DNA from: Cordylochernes scorpioides
Taxonomy: Eukaryota; Arthropoda; Arachnida; Pseudoscorpiones; Chernetidae
DNA length: 64,000 nucleotides
Reading direction: 5' to 3'
Assembly (NCBI GenBank): GCA_030710605.1
Contig: CP092882.1
Coordinates: forward strand, 14,816,062-14,880,061
Shown: positions 1 through 10,931 of the stretch, one piece after another
How positions within the stretch are numbered: position 1 is the first letter of the stretch
How the letters are laid out: each line of letters starts with the position of its first letter
Translations under genes and position numbers: made by a program
Notes under the pieces: generated by a model
Told to the model about the DNA's origin: nothing
The model's database searches: none
Seen by the model: only the letters and a program-made list of their open reading frames with translations

Positions 1-248
1 TTATGAATATATATTATATTATAAACAGTTTGCATATATATTGCCCGCAGTAAAATTATAGTTGCCCCATCTTTTTTTTTTTTTGCCATTGTCATATACT
101 CTTCACTCATATTGAGAACATATATCTATGAAATATATATATATACTTCTTGTTGAAGTGTGTATATGAAAGTTGTATGCTATTGTAATAGTATTGTTAC
201 GATATATCGCAATAATTCTTTTTTTCTTTTCTCCCCCGTCTGAATCCG

Positions 249-285
<37 letters not shown>

Positions 286-1338
286 GGACTAGTTACTTAG
301 AAGATATAGATTCTTTTTTTTTTTATGTAGAGTAAAATTTGGGATATATATGAATTTTTTTAAAAAGAAGTAGTAAAATATTTAAAATTTTAAAAAGCAT
401 TCCTCTTTTTTTGTTGTTTTGTTTTGTTATTATTAAAATATATTGATTTTACTTCTTTTTTTTTTTTCTTTTTTCGAAATGTGTCAATTTTTTTTCCAAT
501 CTGTAGTTGCAAAAAAAATCCACTCTTTGATTATTTTGATTTTAAATTGAATTTGATCGTAACCTTCTATGTTTTCCTTTTCTTAAAAAAAAAAAAATAT
601 TTATCTTGTTTTCTTCACTCAATATATCCCAACAACAAAATTTTTTTTTTTCAATTTTTATTTTTTTTTCATATTCATTGAAAATATTAAGCTGTTTAAT
701 TAGGATTTGACTATTGACCCTTCATGTTTTTTTGTTTTTTTTCTCTCTTCAAGAAATTTTGAATTTTATTTTTTTCTTTTTCCACCTCTCCCCAGCCCTT
801 CATCTTAACAACAAAAAAAAAGATTTTTTTTTTTCCCAATGTTTATTTATTAATTTTATTGTTGTGGTTATATATATATATTTTTTGGCTATATTTTATT
901 GGATTTTATTTATAAGTGAAAAAGGGGGGAATTGTTGAGTTATACTACTGAGTTTTGTTTGTTTCTCTATATTTCCCAATAGATTATCCTCCCCTTATTC
1001 AGTTCCTATATCAGAGAGAATGATGCTGTGATGAGAAGTGTAATGCTCCAGTTTTTTTGTTTGTTTGTAGTTTATATAAAAAACCAAAATAATTGAAGAG
1101 CAACCCACCAAGGAAGAAGGTAGATGTGTTATGGATAGATTAGTGAGAGAGAGGTTGATATACCCATTTGTTTAAGGATTATAATTGATGGAATCTGCCA
1201 TAATTACATTTTGAATTTATAAAGAAGATTTAAAATAAAAACACTAAAAAAATAAATATTTTTTAACGATTCTCTCTTTTCTTCTTTTTTTTAAATTTGT
1301 CTTTATTCCTTACCCATTTTTTTTAAAATCAATTTTAT
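1..1338. repeat. AT-rich low-complexity DNA with poly-T tracts
   Basis: Very T-rich on the plus strand, including an uninterrupted T run of about 30 near 251-280 and many shorter runs. The predicted ORFs here are strings of Phe, Leu and Lys produced by these tracts. I see no gene, RNA or named repeat. Confidence 0.7.
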
Positions 1339-1339
1339 A

Positions 1340-1501
1340 TAGTAGAACCTCCCTTTAGAGGACACCTCTTTACAAAGGACAGTTTTCATTTTTGCAAAAT
1401 TGCCATTTTTACTATTTAGTAATTCTCCGGTAAGAGGACAACTCTCCCTAAAGGACACTTTGACTCTGTAATTAGGTGTCCTTTACAGGGAGGTTCTACT
1501 A
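1340..1501. mobile_element. Tigger/pogo-like MITE, TA-flanked
   Basis: Terminal inverted repeats of the form (C)AGTAGAACCTCC and GGAGGTTCTACT, about 162 bp, flanked by TA. The internal text about gaining and losing 'aggac' is also inverted. A second, divergent copy lies at 61016-61196. No coding capacity. Superfamily assignment rests on the TIR style and the TA duplication. Confidence 0.7.
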
Positions 1502-1503
1502 TA

Positions 1504-1700
1504 CTCATAGACAAAACTGAAGGAAGTTTACCTTTTAGCATGTATATCGGGATTCAGATAACTGAAAGATATTTGATACACAATGACCTTTATTGAAGAC
1601 ATGAGATAACCAAGTGTGAACAAAATTGCCTATCTCTTTCAAAAAATATAGATGAACAGCACATCAAAGACTTTCTACTTTCTTAAGTTTTGTCTATGAG
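1504..1700. mobile_element. Tc1/mariner-like MITE (ACTCATRGACAAAAC family)
   Basis: Begins ACTCATAGACAAAACT and ends AGTTTTGTCTATGAGT, flanked by TA on both sides. Its left TA is the right TA of the preceding MITE, so the two elements abut exactly. This family recurs many times (27.4, 35.4-36.4, 43.4-45.1, 55.0, 58.8, 61.4 kb) and is the raw material of several tandem arrays. Confidence 0.7.
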
Positions 1701-1924
1701 TATTTTTTTTTTTTTTTCATGTACAAGTATATCCTCTTTAATTTTACCAATATTTTGATTAAACAAAGTTTATCAAAGATCCATTTGGGAATAAATTTAT
1801 CAGTTTTTATTATAACTCTCAAGCTTTTAGACTTATCAGTACTTTGACATTGGGTATAAAAATATAACTTCCCATTATTGAGCAGAGCTAGAAACACACT
1901 TCAAAGATAATCTATTCAAATGAT

Positions 1925-2155
1925 AAGACACAATTTGGATTATAGATTTGGTTTTTGGTATTTGGTTTATAGATTATAAACACAAGGTAATGAGACCAAA
2001 TCCAAATAAATAAATAGTATGTGACGTTTCGGTAACAGCGTTGTTACCATCTTCAGACAAAAGTACTGAACGGTAACAATGCTGTTACCGAAATGTCACA
2101 CACTATTTATTTATTTATATTTGGTCTTATTACCTTGTGTTTGTAATCTATTCAA
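1925..2155. repeat. Inverted Penelope-like tail with hammerhead-like motif
   Basis: Two copies of a tail containing ACACAAGGTAAT and ATTACCTTGTGT face each other around a centre. On the minus strand, about 2068-2029, reads CTGAAGA, the hairpin GGTAAC/GTTACC, GAAAC and GTC. That is a hammerhead order with one extra base before stem II. Related copies are at 3545-3712 and 42188-42325. Assignment to Penelope-like retroelements is inferred from the motif and inverted layout; no reverse transcriptase is present. Confidence 0.5.
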
Positions 2156-2249
2156 TTCAGTTCCTACTGCAGATGAACTAAACTTATCATCTAAAAAGAA
2201 TTAAAACACAAATGTTGTAAAGTGGGACCTGTTTAAAATAATAAATGGT

Positions 2250-2895
2250 GTTAAAGCACCCAGAACAGCAGTTTCACACACCTAAGATAGAGGATATTGC
2301 GACTGCTGTCATAGAGATACATGGAGACATCTCTTCATTGGACACAACAACAACAAAGGAAGATTTCATTGTCCTAATGTGGAACTAACACCTACCCAGA
2401 TATTAACATGTCCAGCAATGGCTGCAGACTTGCAGAAATTTGACATTGACCCATAACAGCAGCTTTACACACCAAAGATAGAGAACATTGCTGTGATAGA
2501 GATGTACGGAGACATCTGAGGTTCTTCATTTGACATGACAACTACAACATAAAATTAACATGGAGCCAGAACAGCAGCTTTACACGCCCAAGATAGAGGA
2601 TATTGTAACTGCTGTGATAGAGATGCATGGAGACATCTGAGGCTCTTCATTGGACATAACAACAACAGAAAATTGGCATGGACCCAGAACAGTAGCTTTA
2701 CACACCCAAGATAGAGAATATTGCTGTTATAGAGATGTATGGAAACATCTGAGGCTTTTCATTAGACATAACAACAACACAAAATTAACATGGACTCAGG
2801 ACAGCAACTTCACACACCCAAGATAGAGAATATTGCTGTGATAGAGATGTACGGAGACATCTGAGATTCTTCATTAGACACAACAACAAGCAGCA
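2250..2895 (+). repeat. Tandem repeat, about 118-bp unit, five copies
   Basis: Units start with an 'acagcagctttacacacc' type sequence, contain AAGATAGAG, TGCTGTGATAGAGATG and GGAGACATCTGAG, and end in (AAC)n. The first two copies are separated by extra sequence. The reverse complement of one unit forms the insert in the Tigger gene at 28681-28893, so this is a dispersed retroposon tail that amplified here. No open frame. Confidence 0.75.
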
Positions 2896-3156
2896 ATTGG
2901 AAAAGTAAAGTCTTCTGCAATACATATAAATAAATAAAATGACTTCCAAGGATGAATTTTTTGTTTTATTTCATATTTAGTTCAAACGTTTGCCAATAAC
3001 AAACCCTTCTACAAGAATATATGGTAAAATAAATCTTAATCTAACTAATAACTTGTATTATTTATATATTAATTTATATATAGATATCAGTTAAATATTT
3101 ATTTTCCATAGAATCCTGTAGAAGGGTTTGTGATCCCTGGAAGTTTGAGATTAATA

Positions 3157-3434
3157 CACCTATCCCCCGATTTACACGGTAGATACGTTCCTGAGAAAAA
3201 CGTGTAAATCGGGGGATAGGTGTACACAGAAATAAAAATAAAATGCATTGACAGATTAAAATATGTAGTCAGCACATAAGCTCGGGATTCCTCGTGAGAT
3301 GTGTACACAGCGCATGTGTTCAATCACAGTAGCATTTAGTATAGTGCGATAAAAACAAAAAAAAAACTTATTTGGAAAACCGTGTAAAAGCGAAAACGTG
3401 TAAAACAAGTACCGTGTAAATCGGGGGATAGGTG
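3157..3434. mobile_element. TA-flanked MITE with CACCTATCCCCCGATTTACAC ends
   Basis: Perfect inverted ends (CACCTATCCCCCGATTTACA at left, its complement at right), flanked by TA, 278 bp. The first 65 bp also contain a second internal inverted copy of the end (about 3199-3224), so the left end alone can fold back. No coding capacity. Confidence 0.75.
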
Positions 3435-3544
3435 TATATAATAAAGTAAGACACTCGCCCTCTAAAGCTATTTTATTTTTTATATGAAGTAGCTATGACA
3501 GAAAAAAAAACTCACAGGACTAATAAGCCTGAAATCTTGAGTTG

Positions 3545-3712
3545 ATAAAAAATTAATAAATGATAAGGTACAATTTGGATTATAGATTATAAACACAAGG
3601 TAATAAGACCAAATAAATAAATAGTGTGTGGCAACAACAATTCTGTTACCGAAATGCCACACACTATTTATTTATTTGGATTTGGTCTTATTACCTTGTG
3701 TTTAAAAATTGA
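3545..3712. repeat. Second inverted Penelope-like tail
   Basis: Same family as 1925-2155: ACACAAGGTAATAAGACC on one arm and its complement on the other, around a CTGTTACCGAAATG centre. The hammerhead-like motif is damaged: the CTGAAGA half is missing. Confidence 0.5.
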
Positions 3713-3799
3713 TAAACTTATTCCTAAATGAATCTCTCTTTGATTTATTAAATTGAGAACAGGAAATTAATTTTCTTTAATCACACCCTTAAGCAAAGT

Positions 3800-3945
3800 T
3801 GGTATTGGTACAGTGGAGTGGACCCGAGAGGAGCTCTGAACCTCGGACAGCATCAAACAACACTAACAAGATTTAGAACAGGCCATCTCAAGCCATTGAA
3901 AAAAATAGAAAATAATAATAAAATCTACCCCACTTGCCCAAAAAT
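3800..3945 (+). pseudogene. LINE ORF2 C-terminal fragment (post-RNase H tail)
   Basis: Translation contains LTRFRTGHLKPLKKIENNN followed by YPTCPK, the pattern typical of the C-terminal tail of jockey/I-type LINE proteins after RNase H (leucine/arginine-rich helix, then a Cys motif). It runs directly into T2 repeat sequence at 3945, so it is broken by, or fused to, a MITE. A related, longer fragment is at 54745-54990. Confidence 0.6.
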
Positions 3946-4135
3946 AGTGGAAGGTCTTGGCTCATCAGTAGTGAACTCTCCAAGCGGTTTCACCAATTTA
4001 ATCCACCAGGCACTTTTTTTAGAGCTCTAAAACTGTATTGGACGATTTTGCTTATAAATGTGTCAATGAAGAATGGAATCTTAGTTATGGTACATCAGCA
4101 AACTATGGACATAAGGCTTTTAAGACATTAAAATC
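3945..4135 (+). mobile_element. Truncated T2 foldback MITE
   Basis: Contains the T2/T1 core (GGCTCATCAGTAGTGAAC, AGCGGTTTCACCAATTTAAT), the GAGCTCTAAAACTGTATTGG segment and the ATGGACATAAGCTTTTA segment in family order. Only one arm is present. Confidence 0.6.
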
Positions 4136-4159
4136 AATCAGAAATCTTTATAACCTCGT

Positions 4160-4475
4160 CTTTGCCGATCCCAAGCCCGGATGAAAAAGGAGGAGGGGGA
4201 GCAGTAACAAGTTTAGTAAAAAACCTGGGTTCAGCTGGCCCTGCTGATAGTACTCTGTAAGAGCTAATCCAGGGATACAGGATGAGCAGCGTTTGTACTC
4301 CATGTTAGGAGCGGCTGCACATGGCGTCTGTTCCTCATGTCAGAGGCGGCCATTTCTTTTGGAGCTAAGTCAGCCTGCCACTGAGTAGTGCTCCTAGTCT
4401 TAATGACAAAGGCAGACACATTCTACTTCCTCCAGATATGATTGAGTGGAGATAAGAAAGAAGAAGAAATATGTA
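4160..4475 (+). mobile_element. 300-bp retroposon with (GAA)n tail, copy 1
   Basis: Moderately GC-rich body ending GATTGAGTGGAGATAAG then AAGAAGAAGAA. The same body is at 5030-5345 and 47115-47478 in reverse orientation, and the same 3' tail follows LINE C-terminal fragments at 54180 and 54410. I infer a non-autonomous retroposon, or the body of the same LINE. No intact ORF. Confidence 0.6.
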
Positions 4476-5029
4476 TGTTGTGAAAATGATCTGCGAATTG
4501 GGAAGTGTGTTTTATGGAAATAAAGTACTCTAATAATCAAGTTTCTTTTGAAAAATAGTACAAAAGTGAAAAGAGTAAAAATTATTTGAAATGAAATGAT
4601 GGAAATTATAACCATTTTTATACCTTTTCTATTATTTTATTTCTCTTTCCCAATTTTTTTTCTGGGACTCTCTGTTACCTTTACTATAAGAATTATGGCT
4701 TGAGATGAGAAATGCCATAGTTTCAAGCTGTAATTACTTTGATAATAGTGACAGAGTTATCTAAATGTTGGGAAATGGAATTAAAACAATAGAATCTTGG
4801 TGTGAATCTCATAATTTATAACCTTTTAGGTGACATTTTTTTTAGTAATAAGAATAATCGAGAGATTGGGTGAGGAATGAGGCCTGTTGAAATGTCACTA
4901 GAAAAAAGATTGAAGAATTTAATATGGAAGACATAGAGTAAAAGGAAATTGACTAAATTTGAAACAATGAAGAAATAAAGAAGGAAGCTCATGATAAATA
5001 AGTTTAGCATTACTTCTTCTTTCTTATCT

Positions 5030-5345
5030 CCACTCAATCATATTAGAGATTCAAGCCTGTAGAGCTTCATAATGATTGGATGAAGTAGAATTTGTCTGCC
5101 TTTGTCATTAAGACTGGAAGCACTCCTCAGTGACAGGCAGACTTAGCTTCAATATGTAATGTCCGTCTCTGACATTAGGAACAGACGCCATGTGCAGCCC
5201 CTCCTAACATGGAGTACAAGCACTGCTCATCCTGTATCCCTGGATTAGGAGCCCTTAATGGGTACTATCAGTGGGTCAGCTAAGCCCAGGTTTTTTAGCA
5301 AGCTTGTTACTGCCCCCTTGGTCCTTTTTAATCTGGGCTTATGAC
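5030..5345 (-). mobile_element. 300-bp retroposon with (GAA)n tail, copy 2
   Basis: Reverse-orientation copy of 4160-4475; the tail (CTTCTTTCTTATCTCCACTC) lies at about 5017-5036. It differs at many positions, so the copies are old. The two copies face each other about 550 bp apart; the sequence between them is unassigned AT-rich DNA. Confidence 0.6.
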
Positions 5346-6655
5346 CAGCAACAGCAATGTTTAACTGAGGAAGTTACTGAAGACCAGAACCTGTTAAAGA
5401 GCAGAAAAACTGAAGAAGAAGAATTAGAGTGAATGGGAAGCTATGAAGATTAGAGCTTAAGATGGAGTCACTGGAGAATAGGACCTGCTTCAAAATCCAG
5501 AACTGAAAGTAGTTTGCAGATATGAAAAGATAAATGTATAAATATTAATTTAAAAAACACACACATTAATTATGTTTTTACCGTAGGCCATTGTGCATTA
5601 TTTATTGACCGGCACTTGTAGGTTAAAAATCGATCTTAATATTTGTGGACAGACAGACAAGGAAGCAAGCTAAATATAAGTTTTATATCGATTTTTGGTA
5701 CTCCTCTCTGAAACAACTACTGAATCAAGCTTAAAGAAATTTGACATGAAAGTAGCTGAAGATTAAAAAAATTTTAATCAATTTTCATGGATTAAGATAT
5801 ATACAATTATAAAACAAACAAAAAAGTTCTGTGTAGTAATTTTAGTAAATCAAAATGTATCAATTTTCTGCAGTAGTAGGTCTGCCTTTTATCGATAGGG
5901 TTATTAGCACTAGTAGTATTAATCAAAAGTTGTATTTGAAAATGATAAAAATTTAAATAATAAAAAAATTCTATTTTTAAAAATTACTTACAAAAGTGTG
6001 CTAAATAGTAAATATTCACTTTTTAAAAATATTGTTGTACATATACATGATCTTGATTTATTCATCAAACAACATTGTAATTTTACGTGAATTAATTTAA
6101 AAATAAATAAATTATTCGTTGCATTATTTTATTGACAAATATAATTTCTTTCTATTCGAACGAGTAACGAAATCGATCATAATATTTCATTGAAAATCGT
6201 TGGTATCATAATTAACTTGACCACACTGCAAGAGTTTGTTATTTAGCATTAAAATAATCATTTGGTATATCATTATTTTAGGCGGGAAAGTCCAATAGAT
6301 ATCGAATTTACCTGCAGCAGATTGTTTTTTCGATAAATTTCCACAATCAGAAGATAAAAGTTGTTTATAAAATATGCACATAATAAAGAAACAATTACAC
6401 AACAAATAATCATAATTATCGTTTGCAACTTTTTTTTGTATTTATCAAAGGAAGTCTTTCTAAGTCTTAATTTTATACCTTTAAATTTATCTACTGATTT
6501 AATAATGAAACGTATTAAAATTATAGTATTTATTCGGATCCAAATTTTGTTAACCATCAATTTTTTTCCTAAATATATATCCATGTAAACTTTGGTATAT
6601 CTGAATATAATTAGGTAAAATACAATGTTTATCGGTGGTGCACGGTTTCAATTCG
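5346..6655. other. AT-rich stretch without recognised features
   Basis: No repeat shared with the rest of the window and no convincing coding sequence. The overlapping ORFs near 6187-6590 on both strands are low-complexity Ile/Leu/Lys frames. Confidence 0.5.
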
Positions 6656-6769
6656 GAAATGGTTGGTAATTGAGATTTTTGGAGCGATTATTTACGACCT
6701 CAAAGGACGAAGAAATCCAAAATTTCAGGTTTCTATCTCGAGTCTTTTTCTAGTTACAAGCCAAAAAAA

Positions 6770-6900
6770 CTGTCAAAAACATTCATTTATACAGATGCAT
6801 CAGAGGTGCAATGCGATTCACATTGGCGTTCCCGCTTCAGCTGTTTTCAAAGCCGTTTATGATGGGATCATTTTGATTTTCTAATCCTGTCAGGTTTATC
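6770..6900 (+). pseudogene. Possible LINE RNase H N-terminal relic
   Basis: One frame reads FIYTDASEVQCDSHW, resembling the first-aspartate segment (YTDAS/YTDGS) of LINE RNase H. The frame breaks within about 20 codons. It lies 320 bp from an opposite-strand RNase H relic, so if both are real the locus has been rearranged. Weak evidence. Confidence 0.3.
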
Positions 6901-7223
6901 TAGACACCAGGCGTCTGAATGTTTTAGAGTAAACCTTACTTCTTCACACGATATTTGACGTAATTGCATGAAACTTTGTCGAATTAGGTGTTGCTGATGA
7001 GGAGGTAGGTGATCCACAGTCTGAGGGTCTTCTGTACAGCGAGGTAAAGTTGAATCTATGTTGGGATGCCTGAGAGCATGGTCTTCCTGACAAAGCCATG
7101 GCTGTGAGGATGATAACCTTTAGTGGTAGTAACGGATCTTAGACAGAAATTTCAAGAGACAGTTTGGAATGGATGCAGCTATACTTAAGGATCTGATGAG
7201 GCAAACATAGTATATGCTTCCAT

Positions 7224-7436
7224 TCAGGACGCTAGAGCAGCTTTATGCAAACGATTGATATCAAGAGTTTGAGGCAAGTTGGAAAATAAATGATTAAAGA
7301 CAGAAACGACTGCAGTAGTTGCTTTCCTGTCCGCTAGTTTATTGCCGTTGACTCCGCTATGTCCACGTAGCCAACACAGCCTAATGCTTGGATTACTTCC
7401 TCCACGCAAGAAGATTGTGTCGGCAGAGAAGGGCAT
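7224..7436 (-). pseudogene. LINE RNase H domain fragment
   Basis: The frame contains CWLRGHSGVNGNKLADRKA, matching the W-x-x-GH-x-G-x-x-GN-x-x-AD-x-x-A signature around the last catalytic residues of RNase H in jockey/R1/I-type LINEs. It continues NLPQTLDINRLHKAALAS and stops. It is about 70 codons with no reverse transcriptase in frame upstream, so it is a truncated dead copy. Upstream on the minus strand (7540-7935) is a tandem duplication that may derive from the same element. Confidence 0.6.
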
Positions 7437-7539
7437 AGAGATGTCAAAGTGGATCTACTGTCCGAACCAATGACCAGCCTGAGTAGACTGGAATATGCTC
7501 CTCAAGACGTATGGACCAGAGAATCGCTAGAATTTCGAC

Positions 7540-7935
7540 TTGAAAGATTATTCAATTTGCCCGGAGCCGTAGAAGAGCTGTTTTTGGGGAAGATATGGCA
7601 GCGCCAACTCTTGAATCACCTTTCGATCTAGCTGTGAAAATTATTGACGTTGTTACATCTTTAAAGTTCAGACTGAAAGAAAAGGTCCTCTGAATGGAGA
7701 ATATGACAGCGCAGTAGGGCCCGATTTTGATTCATTGTTCCCATCTTAGAATCTCGTAGAAGAGTTCTTGAGGAAAGTATGGAAGCATCAACTCTTGAGT
7801 CACCTTTCGATCTATCTGTGAAAATTAATGACATTGTTACATATTCAAGGTTCAGACTGAAGGAAAAGGTCGTCTGAATAGAGAATATGACAGCGCAGCA
7901 GGGCCCGATTTTGATTCATTGTCCCCATCCTTGAT
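7540..7935. repeat. Tandem duplication, about 190-bp unit, two copies
   Basis: The stretch holding CAACTCTTGAATCACCTTTC and GAGAATATGACAGCGCAG occurs twice in a row with about 90% identity. Minus-strand translation has short coding-like pieces (NQNRALLRCHILYSDDLF), suggesting a duplicated segment of a dead LINE. Confidence 0.6.
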
Positions 7936-8127
7936 CTCCTTTAGGAAGGCCAATCGAGTCTGGATGATAATGTCGAACTGAAGGCTACCTGTCAGGATGA
8001 TGGCTGGGATGGTTGAAGTTTAAAAAACTGCTCTCAGCATGCGTATTGTAAATATGTAATAGAGATTAAGCTGACAGATTCCTTCATTGGAGAAAGCTCA
8101 ACGGTCCCACGTTGAAATTCCATAGAT

Positions 8128-8331
8128 CAGAGGTCGGCAAACTGTGGCTTGCGAGCCACATGCGACTCTTTGGATGTGAAGCTGTGGCTCTTTAGTTCCA
8201 TACTCAAATATTATTTATGCGAGTATTATTTATTGTTGACAAGAAAAAATGCTGTGGCTCTTTAAAAAAACTTTGAAATTTTTTAAATTGTAATTTTTGA
8301 TTCTCCCGACTCAAAAGTTTGATGACCCCTG
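8128..8331. mobile_element. hAT MITE, copy 1
   Basis: Ends CAGAGGTCGGCAAACT and AGTTTGATGACCCCTG, with the internal text GCGAGCCACATGCGACTCTT. Flanked by 8-bp target duplications CCATAGAT and CCATAGAG (one mismatch). The 8-bp duplication and CAG...CTG ends fit the hAT superfamily. No coding capacity. Confidence 0.85.
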
Positions 8332-8694
8332 CCATAGAGGAATGTCAGAATCACAACCGATTGGATAATTTTGTGGATACCCAAAGAGCAACATAGGAAA
8401 TACCAAATTTACTCTATATTGTGTTACTGATTTCGTTTGTCATGCTCTTACACACATCATTGATTACAATATCGTCTGAAAATGTTTTCCCGCCAACATT
8501 TTCTGCAGAAAGTTCATCTGTAATATCCTTCAGCCAATCCTGTACGGCATCCTGGTACTTAGTCATCACTTAACTTCCGTTGAACACCTGCCATGATGTG
8601 TCACATCTTCTGCCAGTCATTTATATACGCCTATCTTCTCGTATCCAACAGACCAATACAATGGTTTCCCTCTTAAGCCTTAGGACAGACGTAA

Positions 8695-9285
8695 TTTCCT
8701 AAATGTCTTATGAATTATAATCGCGAGTTCTTTTTTTTTTCAATCCATCATTTTATTGCTTAAACCAACTCGCGCTGCTTTCCTAGTATGACTTGCAGGG
8801 GCATATCGCGAATTATAGACTTCGGAAATGCCAGAAGCAGTGATCATGGATAAAGACGTCCCAATTATCCCCTAGAGGAACAGACAAGATTCCTAAATAG
8901 CTTCTGAATTATAATCGCGAGTTATCTTTTTTTTCAATTCATCAGTTTATTGCTTAAACCAACTCGCTCAGACCATGCTTTCCTAGTATATTGATGATTT
9001 TCTGGGAATATCGCGAATTCTAGATTTCGGAAATGCCAGAAACAGTGACCAAGGATAAAGACGTCCCGATTGAACCCCAAGACAAGATTCTTAAATAGCT
9101 TCTGAATTATAATCGCGAGTTCTCTTTTTTTTTTTTTCAATTAATCAGTTTATTGCTTAAACCAACTCGCTCAGACCATGCTTTCCTAGTATATTGATGA
9201 CTTTCTGGGAATATCGCGAATTCTAGACTTCGGAAATGCCAGAATCAGTACCCATGGATAAAGTCGTCCCGATTGAACCTCTAGA
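8695..9285. repeat. Tandem repeat, about 195-bp unit, three copies
   Basis: Units contain TAATCGCGAGTT, a T run, TTTATTGCTTAAACCAACTC and CTTCGGAAATGCCAGAA. Spacing between TCGCGAG motifs is 194 and 198 bp. The third unit is interrupted near its end by hAT MITE copy 2; the interrupted text resumes at 9496. Minus-strand ORFs in it are incidental. Confidence 0.8.
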
Positions 9286-9286
9286 A

Positions 9287-9493
9287 CAGGGGTCGACAAA
9301 CTGCGGCTCGCGAGTCACATGCGGCTCTTTGGATGTAAAGCTGCAGCTTTTTATATAGTTCCATACGCAAATATTATTTATGCAAGTGCTATTCATTGTT
9401 GGCAAGAAAAAAAAATTGTGGCTCTTTAAAAACTTTGAAATTTTGTAAATTACAATTCTTGACGCTTCCGACTCAAAGGTTTGTCAAACCTTG
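9287..9493. mobile_element. hAT MITE, copy 2, inside a tandem repeat unit
   Basis: Same family as 8128-8331 (CAGGGGTCGACAAACT start, GCGAGTCACATGCGGCTCTT inside). The uninterrupted junction can be read in the first repeat unit (CCCCTAGAGGAACAGACAAG). Target duplications are degenerate. The insertion is younger than the amplification of the 195-bp unit. Confidence 0.75.
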
Positions 9494-9614
9494 GCCTAGA
9501 GGAACAGACAAGATATTCCAGCATTGGGAGAAGATAACCAAAAAAACTTGATCTCTAGAAGAAGTGAAGAGGAAACTTGTTATAATATATATGTGCATGC
9601 ATATAAGGATTCTC

Positions 9615-9790
9615 CAAACAAAAAGCATACGATCTAAGACTTTCTTTAAATTAAAGATAATTCGGCCAGTAAATCATTTTTATTGTCTCGACGTTTCGAC
9701 AAAAATATTTTGTCCTCGTCAGGAGCGAACAAAAATTAAAACATTTGGCAAAGCGTTAAAAATTATTCTAAGGCTTTTTACGACGATCTA
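9615..9790 (-). repeat. Penelope-like tail with hammerhead-like motif
   Basis: On the minus strand, 9726-9686 reads GCTC, CTGACGA, a 7-bp hairpin GACAAAA/TTTTGTC, GAAAC, GTC, GAGA. One extra G precedes stem II and stem I is only 3 bp, so this is a hammerhead-like relic. The same family, with better stems, forms the inverted pair at 38105-38470. Confidence 0.55.
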
Positions 9791-10931
9791 AGACATTTTA
9801 TAGAAAAAGGAGCATACCGTAGTACAATATACAGTACCAAGATAGGTCTCTAAGTCATTTTGGACGTTCAAAAATAAGAATAAAAGTTTATCAAAAATAC
9901 TGAAATAATGTTGAATGCTTTTTTAGGACATTTTTTTATGAAACATTGCGAAAAAAAGTTACCTTTTAAATATAGGAGATTACAAGAGATTTTTGAACTC
10001 GAAACGAAAGCCAGATCATCTTGACAGAAAAAATATTTTTTTTTACAAAAGGAATTAACCAAGTTTCATCGTCAAAATTTTTTAAAGAAATCTACTTCTG
10101 GAGAAATATGTGGTTTCTAAAGAATACGCTTCCTCTCTGGAGTGTTTAGAAAATACTTTTAATACTTTATTTTCATTCTCTCATCTCTGCCTTATGGATA
10201 AGATCAAAGTAGTGTCTTTATTTTCGATCTAAATGGTTTTATTTTGCAAATATATCATATTTATATAGATCGTAAACATCCACTATTCAAAATGCAATAG
10301 AAATATTCTAAAAGTTCATTTTCCTTGAAGACAGACCCATAAAATCGCTTTAAAATAGAAATTAAATCACTTCCGTGTGTTGCGCATCAAAGGTAAACAA
10401 AGTGTTTCCACATCAACAACATTCCAGAATTTCTCTGCAGGCGATAACGGACGATTGGTCAACATCGTCTGCTAGGTTAAGGCCAACTATGGCAGCCATC
10501 TTGACAGGGAATTGTGACATTTTCAGACGATTACTCTGCCTTGCCCATTGCCCTTGTAACTTATTCTCGCAATATTTACTGCCACCAATACTCTGTTAAA
10601 TGGCACCCGACAAGAATTTTAATTTGCATAATGTCCTAGCAGCGTAATTATGCAAATAAATTGGGTATTACCAAACTTCCTTTAACGTGGCTTTGTAGCA
10701 GGTCAACTTACAACTGGTTAGCCCTTGTTTTTAAAAATATTCGTCTGGTATTTATGAATGACGTTTTCAAAAACCTAATTGTATTGTGTGTAACATAGAA
10801 AATTAGGAAAGAAAAACCCCAGAATTACACGGCAATTTATTTAATGTAAAACCAAATGAAAATTAATAAAATAGCAGAGAGGCAATAAGAACATTTTAGA
10901 GTGTATCAAAATAAAAAATCTTTTCATAGAA
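9791..10931. other. Unassigned, apparently low-copy stretch
   Basis: No repeat shared with the rest of the window except a faint resemblance near 10800-10860 to the 200-bp repeat at 26734 and 37070. A minus-strand 28-codon ORF (10499-10413) starts in a good context (TCAAGATGGC) and reads MAAIVGLNLADDVDQSS; see the findings. Nothing else coding-like. Confidence 0.4.

Noticed and set aside
424..938. ORFs of 74-85 codons in the first kilobase
   Set aside because: They are translations of poly-T/poly-A tracts (Phe/Lys runs) with no coding bias.
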